Shown: piece after piece, positions 36,931 to 43,561 of the stretch
How positions within the stretch are numbered: position 1 is the stretch's first letter
Layout: every line of letters begins with the position of its first letter
Origin: Acidovorax sp. DW039
GTDB lineage: Bacteria > Pseudomonadota > Gammaproteobacteria > Burkholderiales > Burkholderiaceae_C
Direction of reading: 5' to 3'
Length of the DNA: 64,000 nucleotides
Assembly (NCBI RefSeq): GCF_037101375.1
Contig: NZ_AP029019.1
Span: 868,001-932,000 of the forward strand
The notes under the pieces: model-generated
What the model was told of the DNA's origin: nothing
Seen by the model: only the letters and a program-made list of their open reading frames with translations
Database searches by the model: none
Position numbers and translations under genes: made by a program

Positions 36931-38073
36931 TCATCTCATCTTCACCAGGCCATTCAGCACCTGGTCCAGGCCGCCAAACACCGAGATCTTGTCGATGCGC
37001 TCGGCCACACGTTCCAGCGTCTCCAGCTCTTTCATGCGCAGGGCGACGGGGTTGTCCTCCATCACCTTGGCAGTGTTGAGCAGGGATCGCGTCGCTGCAG
37101 TTTCCTCGCGGCGGCGGATCACGTTGGCCTCGGCCTGCTTCTGGGCTTGCACCACCTGGGTCAAGATGGTTTTCATCTCGCCCGGCAGCACGATGTCCTT
37201 CACGCCCACGCTCTCGAGTTGCATGCCATAGGGCAACAGCTTGGCGACCATGTGTGCGGTCACCACCTCGTCGATCACCGTCTTGTTCTCCAGCAGCTCA
37301 TCGAGCGTGCGGGTGCCCACGGCGGCGCGCAGCGCAAACTGCAGTTCGCGGTACAGGTAGTCGGCAGGCTTTTGCAGCTGGCCATAGGCCTGCAGCACCT
37401 GCACAAAGCGATAAGTGGCGCACAGGTTCAGGCGCAGGCTCACCTTGTCGCGGGTCATGATGTCCTGGCCCGATACCTCCACGGCTTGCAGGCGCAAATC
37501 CACCATTTCCACGGCCACGGTGCGGCCGTACTTCCAGAAGGCGTAGGTGCCTGCGGTCAGCAGGCGTTCCACCTTGCCGTCCACCGTCAGCAGGCCGCAC
37601 TGGCCCTCGGGCACCTGCACCTGCAGCACACCGGCCAATCCGGTCACGCTGCGCTGGCGCAGCTGGGTTTGCGTCAATCGCGCCACCAGTGCGGCGTGCA
37701 GTTCAGGGCCTGCTTGCAGGTCCACCACCTGCACGCTCACCTCCACCAAGCCTTTCCAATAAAGGCGGCGGGTGCCAGGGGGCTGGATCTCGACCAGTAC
37801 GCCGTTTTCACTGCGCAGGCCCACTTCGGTTTCCGACAGGCTCACTTGCAGAAACTCGGCTGCCACCACTGCGGGTTCTTGCGCCATCAGGTACTCGGCC
37901 AGGCCGTGGGTGAAGGCGGGTTGTTCGAGGGCGAAGGTCTCCACGCGCAGATCGTCGGTGCCCGCAAAAAACCGATAGGTGCCGCTGCGCAGCACGCGGT
38001 CAAAGCTGCCATTGCGCAGCAGCAGGGCGCGTTCGTTTTTCTTCACGGTGGCGCGTTGGAACATCTTCAGCAT
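36931..38073 (-). CDS. Slipin family (SPFH/band 7) protein
   Basis: 380 aa. The C-terminal half (residues about 170-345) is a clear SPFH domain: MVDLRLQAVEVSGQDIMTRD, VSLRLNLCATYRF, and the GVKDIVLPGEMKTILTQVVQ segment followed by a coiled-coil helix rich in Ala, Glu and Arg. The N-terminal half repeats a similar beta-rich pattern (ERALLLRNGSFDRVLRSGTY compared with QCGLLTVDGKVERLLTAGTY), suggesting internal duplication. No membrane helix is seen, unlike most slipins. First protein gene of the rtc operon; AGAGG precedes the ATG. Confidence 0.88.
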   Translation of the reverse strand: MLKMFQRATVKKNERALLLRNGSFDRVLRSGTYRFFAGTDDLRVETFALEQPAFTHGLAEYLMAQEPAVVAAEFLQVSLSETEVGLRSENGVLVEIQPPGTRRLYWKGLVEVSVQVVDLQAGPELHAALVARLTQTQLRQRSVTGLAGVLQVQVPEGQCGLLTVDGKVERLLTAGTYAFWKYGRTVAVEMVDLRLQAVEVSGQDIMTRDKVSLRLNLCATYRFVQVLQAYGQLQKPADYLYRELQFALRAAVGTRTLDELLENKTVIDEVVTAHMVAKLLPYGMQLESVGVKDIVLPGEMKTILTQVVQAQKQAEANVIRRREETAATRSLLNTAKVMEDNPVALRMKELETLERVAERIDKISVFGGLDQVLNGLVKMR

Positions 38074-38115
38074 CTCTTTTTCCTCTCTCTTCTTTGTTGT
38101 CGTGACTTGTCACTT

Positions 38116-38229
38116 AGAGCGGCTCACAAAACTCAGCGTAGCGGTTCTGGCTAGGCGCTGCGTTGCAGGCAGTACGAGTAGTACGACAAGACGCGGCAAC
38201 GACGCCAGAAGAGTTTTGTTAGCCGCTCT
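38116..38229. repeat. 114-bp palindromic repeat element, copy 2
   Basis: Same length and layout as 5551-5664. Outer arms AGAGCGGCTCACAAAACTC and GAGTTTTGTTAGCCGCTCT (one mismatch), inner TTCTGGC / GCCAGAA, central GTAC-N5-GTAC. It lies in the rtc operon leader between the tRNA-like RNAs and the slipin gene and would form a large hairpin in the transcript. Confidence 0.8.
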
Positions 38230-38487
38230 TGTCGGGTTGCCGTTACAGCGGTGGCGGGGTGCCAGTGGGCGCAGCCTGGGCCGTGCAGTGCGCCGTGGTG
38301 GCCGCCCCCATCCCCAGCGGGAAGGGCGGCAGCGCGGCTGGCTGCGGGCGCGGGCTGTGCCGGGTGCTGGCACAAACCGCCACCGGCTGACGGGGTGGGG
38401 CTCTTGTGGTTGCAGCGCGACCTCGGGGCCTCTCCCCGCGTTCGGCGGGTGGTCTTTCGACCGGTACAAAGTTCCAGCCTTGCGGCC

Positions 38488-38555
38488 GGAGATGGACGGG
38501 ATTCGAACCCGCGACAGACCCCTTGCGGGGTTGCTCTTCCAGACTGAGCTACCAG
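38488..38555 (-). ncRNA. tRNA-like RNA B (tetraloop in place of anticodon loop)
   Basis: Contains a standard D-arm (TAGCTCAGTCTGGAAGAGC), an anticodon-position stem ACCCC / GGGGT closed by a GCAA tetraloop instead of a 7-base loop, a CTGTC variable region, and a T-arm GCGGG-TTCGAAT-CCCGT. The acceptor stem is degenerate: only TGG / CCA pairs. It cannot act in decoding; it mimics the elbow of a tRNA. Confidence 0.75.
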
Positions 38556-38616
38556 TGGTGGCACGCCTGGAGTCGAACCAGGCACATCCTTTCGGAGTGG
38601 CTTCCACAGCCGTGCC
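38556..38616 (-). ncRNA. tRNA-like RNA A with encoded ACCA end
   Basis: 61 bases. The acceptor GGCACG pairs with CGTGCC, followed by A and CCA. The T-arm is GCCTGG-TTCGACT-CCAGGC, a reduced D-like hairpin is GGCT-GTGGA-AGCC, and the anticodon arm is only TCC-GAAA-GGA. Acceptor plus T-stem give an 11-bp stack, near the canonical 12. The upstream hairpin GCCG / CGGC (38614-38641) overlaps the acceptor 5' strand, so two folds compete. Confidence 0.75.
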
Positions 38617-38755
38617 GTTTCCAGCACTTGCGGTGTGCGGCATGCAAGGAATCGACAGAGTCTTGAGACTCCAGATTCCTGGCACCGGTGGGGCGAACCT
38701 CTGTTCAAACCCCGGCCTGTGAGCGGTCACCGTTTGCGCTGGATGTCTTCTCTAT

Positions 38756-38771
38756 TGCCAGATGCGTGCCA
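38756..38771 (-). promoter_or_regulatory. Sigma-54 promoter of the rtc operon and its leader RNA
   Basis: TGGCAC-GCATC-TGGCA on the minus strand matches the consensus TGGCAC-N5-TTGCA at all but one position, with GG and GC at the required 12-base register. The predicted start is near 38745, so the whole tRNA-like leader is transcribed ahead of the slipin gene. RtcR, the partner activator, is encoded divergently. Confidence 0.82.
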
Positions 38772-38873
38772 GCTTCTGGTGGAGGAGTGTGTTTTTTGTA
38801 AGTTGTTGATTTGAATTAGGAAATTTTTGAAGAAGAGTTATGTGATTTTTGGAGATGCTGTATTTGTATAGAA

Positions 38874-38897
38874 TTTTGGCTAGTTGATTAGCTAAAA
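38874..38897. promoter_or_regulatory. Candidate RtcR enhancer site
   Basis: Inverted repeat TTTTGGCTA - 6 bases - TAGCTAAAA (8 of 9 pairs), 103 bases upstream of the sigma-54 -24 element and ending 4 bases before the rtcR start. The distance suits an enhancer-binding activator, and the location suits autoregulation. The surrounding 38772-38901 region is strikingly AT-rich. Confidence 0.5.
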
Positions 38898-38901
38898 AAT
38901 A

Positions 38902-40527
38902 ATGCGCAAATCCAAGGTGGTCATCGGCTTTCTGGGCACGCAACTCGATTCAGGCCGGGGTGCGGGCCGTTGGGAGAAGTGGCGGCCCACGGTGTCACTG
39001 GTGCAGCATGAAGACGTGGTGATAGCGCGGCTGGAGCTGCTCTACACGCCCGCGCACAAAGACCTGGCACAGTTGGTGCAGGCCGACATGGCCATTGCAT
39101 CGCCCGAGACCACGGTGAACCTGGTGCCCATGCCCATTGCCGACCCGTGGGACTTTGGCGAGGTCTATGCGCAGCTGTTTGACTGGGTGCAGACCTACCG
39201 CTTTGACACCGAGCGCGAGGAGTACTGGACGCACATCACCACGGGCACGCACGTGGCGCAGATTTGCCTGTTCCTGCTGGTGGAGTCGCGCCGCATTCCG
39301 GGCGTGCTGGCGCAAACCTCGCCACCCAAGCGGCAGCAGGCTGGCAACCCAGGCAGCATTGCGTTGATTGACCTGGACCTCTCACGCTACGATGTGATCG
39401 CCCAGCGCTTTGGAGCCGAGCAGCGCGACGCCGTTCAGTTTTTGAAGAGCGGCATTGCCACGCGCAATGCGCGCTTCAATACGTTGATTGACGAGGTAGA
39501 GCGCGTGGCGGTGCGCTCGCGCGCGCCCATCCTGTTCACCGGGCCCACGGGCGCGGGCAAGTCGCATCTGGCGCGGCGCATGTTTGAGCTGAAGAAAGCC
39601 CGCCACCAGGTGAAGGGTGCGTTTGTCGAGGTGAACTGCGCCACGCTGCGCGGAGACGGTGCCGCATCGACCCTGTTCGGCCACAAAAAAGGCGCGTTCA
39701 CCGGCGCGGCGGCAGACCGGCCCGGCCTGCTGCGCGCGGCGCACGAAGGCGTGCTTTTCCTGGACGAGATTGGTGAGCTGGGCCTGGACGAGCAGGCCAT
39801 GCTGCTCAAGGCCGTGGAAGAAAAGCGCTTCTACCCCATGGGCAGCGACCGCGAGGTGGAGAGCGACTTTCAACTGGTGGCAGGCACCAACCGCGACCTG
39901 CGGGCCGAGGTGGCTGCTGGGCGCTTTCGCGAAGACCTGTTTGCCCGCATCAACCTGTGGAGCTACGTGCTGCCTGGCCTGGCGCAGCGACCTGAGGACA
40001 TTGAGCCCAATGTGGACTACCTGCTGACCCGCGCTGCCGAAGAGCTGGGCGGTGCAGTGCGGTTCACCCGCGAGGGCAAGGCGGCCTACCTGCGGTTTGC
40101 CACCGGGCCAGAGGCCCTGTGGAGCGGCAATTTTCGCGATCTGGCCGCCAGCGTGACGCGGCTGGCCACCCTGGCCGACAGTGGCCGCATTGGCGAGGCA
40201 CTGGTGCAGGCCGAAGTGGCGCGTCTGCGCTGGCTATGGCAACCCGCCAGCGATGCGCGCAATGGTTTGGCCACGGTACCGGGGGAGCTGGGGCGTGCGG
40301 GGCTGGTAGAGCTGCTGGGTGACGAGGCCGTGGCATCCATGGACCTTTTCGACCAGCTGCAACTCGCTGCCGTACTGCAGGTCTGCCGCCAGTCGCGCAC
40401 CTTGTCTGACGCGGGTCGTGTGCTGTTCCAGGCCTCGCGCACGCAGCGCACCGTGGTCAATGATGCAGACCGGCTGCGCAAATACCTGGCGCGGTTTGGG
40501 CTGGATTGGGAGCGCGTGCGGCAATAG
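38902..40527 (+). CDS. rtcR: Sigma-54-dependent activator RtcR
   Basis: Enhancer-binding transcription activator of the RNA-repair operon, 541 aa (E. coli 532). Residues about 1-180 are the RtcR N-terminal CARF-type sensor (MRKSKVVIGFLGTQLDSG at the start). Residues about 185-430 are the AAA domain with Walker A FTGPTGAGKSHLA, the sigma-54 contact loop KKGAFTGA, and Walker B VLFLDEIGELG; a helix-turn-helix region is at the C-terminus. In E. coli and Salmonella the CARF domain represses activity until it binds RNA ends from damaged tRNA. Divergent from the operon it should control. Confidence 0.95.
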   Translation: MRKSKVVIGFLGTQLDSGRGAGRWEKWRPTVSLVQHEDVVIARLELLYTPAHKDLAQLVQADMAIASPETTVNLVPMPIADPWDFGEVYAQLFDWVQTYRFDTEREEYWTHITTGTHVAQICLFLLVESRRIPGVLAQTSPPKRQQAGNPGSIALIDLDLSRYDVIAQRFGAEQRDAVQFLKSGIATRNARFNTLIDEVERVAVRSRAPILFTGPTGAGKSHLARRMFELKKARHQVKGAFVEVNCATLRGDGAASTLFGHKKGAFTGAAADRPGLLRAAHEGVLFLDEIGELGLDEQAMLLKAVEEKRFYPMGSDREVESDFQLVAGTNRDLRAEVAAGRFREDLFARINLWSYVLPGLAQRPEDIEPNVDYLLTRAAEELGGAVRFTREGKAAYLRFATGPEALWSGNFRDLAASVTRLATLADSGRIGEALVQAEVARLRWLWQPASDARNGLATVPGELGRAGLVELLGDEAVASMDLFDQLQLAAVLQVCRQSRTLSDAGRVLFQASRTQRTVVNDADRLRKYLARFGLDWERVRQ

Positions 40528-40785
40528 TTGGGAGGGGTGTGAGGCTGCTCTCACACACATCGCAAACCACAGTTTCGTGCTGCCGAGTGTTTCCAGTTGT
40601 TCAGATGCAGCCAGAGTGTCATGCCGGGCCAACGCTTTGACATAGGTGGCTCAAAGCGTGAAATATGTCGCAGCCAGATGGGACCCTGCTTCCCATAATC
40701 CGGACCCTTGATCCGTGCCCCGAGTGAGTGTGGGCCGGACGTTGTATGACGCGGCGTAGGCCGCTTACGCAAGGGAGATACCACA

Positions 40786-41637
40786 ATGAATCATTCCAAT
40801 CCGTGGGCGCGTGCCTGCATTCTGGTCACCTTGGCCTGGCTGACGGCATGCGGTGGAGGTTCTGGATCGGATGCCGAACCGACGGCACCAGCACCAGCAC
40901 CAGCACCAGCACCAGCACCAGCACCAGCACCAGCACCAGCACCAGCGCCAGCGCCTCAGCCCGCCACACCTCCCGGAGGCTTGTACGTCGGCTTTTATGC
41001 GGAAGACGCCACTACCAACCCGGAAGACCCTACGCTGGGAGCTTTCCAGATGCGTTTGCCTGATGGCGATGCCGATTTCGCTGGCAGCATGTTTTTCACC
41101 TACGTGGGTTGCCAGAGCAGTAACGTGGGTTCCATTACCGGGAACAAGGCTGGGGGCGATATTCGTGGTCGCATTGCGGGCACCGTCGATGGTCTGGCCC
41201 AGACGGGTACCTACAGTGGAGCCTACGACGTGACAACGCAGCGCTACACGGGCACCTATGTGTTGGCTGGGGGCAAGCAGTACCGCGATCTGCGCCCTTG
41301 TATCGAGTACTACATTGCGCCCAACGGCACTTTTGAGATGTACCCGGTGGGCGTTTCGCAGCCCAGCAGCTTCAGGATCACGGTCAATGGCCGCAACATC
41401 CAGTGGGGCAGCCTGAACGGAGCCCGCCAGACCCTGGTGTACGTACTCGACCCTGCTGTGACGGCCGCAGGTCAGAACCCCGTTCTGTGGCAAGGCCTGG
41501 TGGACGGTGTGGTGGCAGCTCCGCTGCCAGCGACGGTGTCGCTTGCGTCGGGCCGTGAATATGTGGCCGCCGTAGCGGTGGGATCGTCCAGCCTGCAGAG
41601 ACTCGCGTTCGGCAGCGTGCGGTTTGTGGCACCTTGA
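40786..41637 (+). CDS. Putative lipoprotein with (Ala-Pro)n repeat
   Basis: 283 aa. A signal peptide with lipobox LTAC (Cys near residue 22) is followed by GGGSGSD, an Ala-Pro repeat of about 15 units (residues about 33-60) and a beta-rich domain that is not recognised. The AP stretch probably spans or sits in the periplasmic peptidoglycan layer as a rigid tether. GGGAGA precedes the ATG. No neighbours suggest a function. Confidence 0.85.
   Translation: MNHSNPWARACILVTLAWLTACGGGSGSDAEPTAPAPAPAPAPAPAPAPAPAPAPAPQPATPPGGLYVGFYAEDATTNPEDPTLGAFQMRLPDGDADFAGSMFFTYVGCQSSNVGSITGNKAGGDIRGRIAGTVDGLAQTGTYSGAYDVTTQRYTGTYVLAGGKQYRDLRPCIEYYIAPNGTFEMYPVGVSQPSSFRITVNGRNIQWGSLNGARQTLVYVLDPAVTAAGQNPVLWQGLVDGVVAAPLPATVSLASGREYVAAVAVGSSSLQRLAFGSVRFVAP
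40885..40955 (+). repeat. Hexanucleotide microsatellite (CACCAG)n in lipoprotein gene
   Basis: About eleven near-perfect tandem copies of a 6-base unit encoding Ala-Pro. Slippage would change length in frame, so tether length may vary between strains without breaking the gene. Confidence 0.8.
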
Positions 41638-41758
41638 GTGTTGATGGCTGGCCGTGGCGCACTCACCGTTTCCCTGCTTGCAGCAGGAATGCGTCGATTC
41701 CATCGGAACCGTCCAGCCCTCACTCGCTGAAGACCAATTCCTGATGCGCTATCTGCGA

Positions 41759-41764
41759 GATAAT
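41759..41764 (+). promoter_or_regulatory. -10 element of the rnpB promoter
   Basis: GATAAT ending 9 bases before the predicted 5' end of the RNase P RNA; no strong -35 is visible. Confidence 0.5.
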
Positions 41765-41773
41765 CCCCGGCGT

Positions 41774-42109
41774 GAAGTACGCCAGACCGCCGCTGGTGCA
41801 ATCTGGGAAACCAGGCACTGGAGGAACGTCCGGACTGCACAGGACAGCGTAGCAGCTAACGGCTGCCCACCGTGAGGTGAGGATCAGAGCAACAGAGACG
41901 AGTCCCAGGGGAGTGCCGCAAGGTAGACCACTGGGGGTGAAACGGGCAATCTCTACGCGCAGCAATACCAAGTAGGCCAGCGTTGATGTGGTTCCGCAGA
42001 GCTGGCGGGTAGGTAGCACCGAGCCGGGTGGGCGACCCCCGGCCCAGATTAATGGCGGTCACACTGCGGGCAACCGTGGTGCACAGAATCCGGCTTATCG
42101 GCGTGCTTC
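41774..42109 (+). ncRNA. rnpB: RNase P RNA, bacterial type A
   Basis: Catalytic RNA that trims tRNA 5' leaders. Ends pair as P1: GAAGTACGCC with GGCGTGCTTC (10 bp with one wobble). Conserved blocks include GGAGGAACGTCCGGACT (P4 5' strand region), CACAGGACAGCG, GGGTGAAACGGGCAATCTC, GCAATACCAAGTAGGC, and the 3' CACAGAATCCGGCTTATCGG. About 336 bases, a usual length. A terminator follows directly. It is a neighbour of the RNA-repair locus but a separate unit. Confidence 0.95.
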
Positions 42110-42122
42110 ACAATTGATTTCG

Positions 42123-42160
42123 CGGGCTGGTGCATGCAGATGCGCCAGCCCGTTTTGTTT
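42123..42160 (+). terminator. Terminator of rnpB
   Basis: CGGGCTGG and CCAGCCCG with a partly paired inner loop (GCA / TGC), followed by TTTTGTTTTG, 14 bases after the RNA end. Confidence 0.85.
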
Positions 42161-42292
42161 TGATGGGTCGCAGCGCAGCGCCTTGGACCAGACCTCCTTG
42201 GTCATGAGATCACCGTTCGAGGGGAGCTTGTCGAAACCGGGGCATCGCTTCGACTGGCTCGGCGTGAACAGCTCATGTCGGCTCAGGCTCGA

Positions 42293-43555
42293 TCAATCAC
42301 GCGGGCAGTGCGGTGCATGCCCCTGTTCCAGTTCGGTGGCGCGGCGTTCCGTATCGGGGTGGGTGGACAGCCAGTCCCACGCAGGCCGTGCTGCCTTCTG
42401 CGCTGCCTTGTCTGTGGACGGTGCAGAGGCTTTGGGGCTCGGTGCGCCTTCTGCGGGCTCCGCGCTTTCGCTGGCGGAGGAAGAAGGTTTTTGGGCTTTG
42501 CCGGGCTTCTTTGCCTCGTCTTCGTCGTGCGACGTGTCACGCACAATGGCCAGCAGCAGCTGGCCCATGGGCGCGGTGGGCAGGGCGGCTTGCCCCATCA
42601 GTGCGATGGCGTAGCAGTCGGCCTCGCGCTCGTGGTTTCGGCTGTAGGCGCGGCTGGTGAGCAGGGTGGCGCCGGTAGACACCACGCCAGAGACATCGCC
42701 CAGCGCCAGGCCCAGGCCGAGGTTCAGTACCCCTTGTTCCACCACCATGCGCATGCCGTGGCGGTGCACCACATGGCCGATTTCATGGGCCAGCACGCCA
42801 ATCAGGGCGTCGTCGCTCATGCCCTTTTCTGCGGCCAGTTTTACGATGGCATCTGTCATCACCACCTTGCCGCCGGGCAAGGCGAAGGCGTTGGCAGGCA
42901 TGCCCGAGCGGAACTCCAGCTTCAGCTGCGGCTGGTAAGACGGGTACCGCTTGGGCGCAGCGGAAGTGTGCGCCACCAGCGCATCAAACCGCGCAGCGAG
43001 TTGCGCCTGGCGTTCGGCAGGCAGTTTGCTGGGTTTGAGAAAGCCACCGTCCAGCTGGCTCAGCACGTTGTCAGACATGCTGGTTTCCCAGCCGATGGGC
43101 ACAAAGCGCGTGAGCTGCGCTGCCGCCCAGGGCGTGCCATACCGGTAGAACAGCCCCAGGCCCACAGCCGAGATCACCAGCGCGCCCACCAGCAGGGGCC
43201 AGCGCGTCTGCATGCGCTGGGCCACCCCAGGCCGTGCCCCGGCCGCAGCCCAGGCACGGTACCAGTCGGCCACGGCGTCAATCTCCAGGCTGCCGCGTTC
43301 GCGCAGGTCGACCACCACGCGGGGCTGGGGGCGGCGTTCGCTCCACGCCTCGGGCCACCCTACCTGCGGGTAGGTGAACACGATGGGCTCTGCGCCTGGG
43401 CCTGAAGAATCGGACAAGGGGTGCAGCAGCAGCGAAGGCCCCTTGGGATCGGGCCTGAGCACCACCAGCACGGGGCGTGGCTTGCTGCTCAGCCCGTCAA
43501 ACCAGCGGGCTGAAAGCATGTGGGCCGCAGCGCCTGTGTCGGGTGGTGTGGTCAT
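42293..43555 (-). CDS. M48 family metalloprotease, membrane-anchored
   Basis: 420 aa. An N-terminal region of about 120 residues is followed by one membrane segment (WPLLVGALVISAVGLGLFY) and an M48 domain with the zinc motif LAHEIGHVVHRHG and the third ligand in NHEREADCYAIALMG. The C-terminus is Ala/Pro/Ser/Lys-rich, then a conserved LSTHPDTERRATEL block. It starts 6 bases after the upstream DUF898 gene. The pairing of an M48 protease with a DUF898 membrane protein recurs in proteobacteria; the substrate is unknown. Confidence 0.9.
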   Translation of the reverse strand: MTTPPDTGAAAHMLSARWFDGLSSKPRPVLVVLRPDPKGPSLLLHPLSDSSGPGAEPIVFTYPQVGWPEAWSERRPQPRVVVDLRERGSLEIDAVADWYRAWAAAGARPGVAQRMQTRWPLLVGALVISAVGLGLFYRYGTPWAAAQLTRFVPIGWETSMSDNVLSQLDGGFLKPSKLPAERQAQLAARFDALVAHTSAAPKRYPSYQPQLKLEFRSGMPANAFALPGGKVVMTDAIVKLAAEKGMSDDALIGVLAHEIGHVVHRHGMRMVVEQGVLNLGLGLALGDVSGVVSTGATLLTSRAYSRNHEREADCYAIALMGQAALPTAPMGQLLLAIVRDTSHDEDEAKKPGKAQKPSSSASESAEPAEGAPSPKASAPSTDKAAQKAARPAWDWLSTHPDTERRATELEQGHAPHCPRD

Positions 43556-43561
43556 GAGCGG

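Larger units (their letters stand above)
38230..38745 (-). ncRNA. Structured leader RNA of the rtc operon
   Basis: About 515 bases without a plausible gene, downstream of the sigma-54 promoter. In order of transcription: a CCGGGG / CCCCaCCGG hairpin (38685-38715); GGAATC / GATTCC enclosing GAGTC-TCAA-GACTC (38648-38679); two tRNA-like units; a GCAA-capped hairpin (38474-38489); GGTC-GAAA-GACC (38451-38462); and CCCGC / GCGGG (38435-38449). The distal part up to the palindromic repeat is GC-rich and less clearly folded. Short frames running through it on the plus strand show no protein features. Confidence 0.7.

Noticed and set aside
36628..38154. 508-aa plus-strand open frame
   Set aside because: Antisense to the slipin gene and its neighbour; His/Gln/Leu-rich shadow.
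38488..38616. Two ordinary tRNA genes
   Set aside because: D- and T-arm sequences are tRNA-like, but neither has a 7-base anticodon loop and unit B lacks an acceptor stem; reported as tRNA-like RNAs instead.
38230..38745. Short protein genes such as a roughly 247-aa plus-strand frame starting at 37979
   Set aside because: The frame crosses antisense slipin sequence, the palindromic repeat and the tRNA-like units, with no ribosome site or recognisable domain.
40885..40955. CRISPR-like tandem repeat
   Set aside because: Six-base units without spacers inside a coding sequence; a microsatellite encoding Ala-Pro.
41654..42020. Small open frames between the lipoprotein and M48 genes
   Set aside because: They overlap the RNase P RNA, whose conserved blocks and P1 pairing explain the region.
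41774..42109. RNase P RNA as part of the RNA-repair locus
   Set aside because: It has its own promoter and terminator and lies beyond rtcR and a lipoprotein gene; the closeness is probably coincidental.
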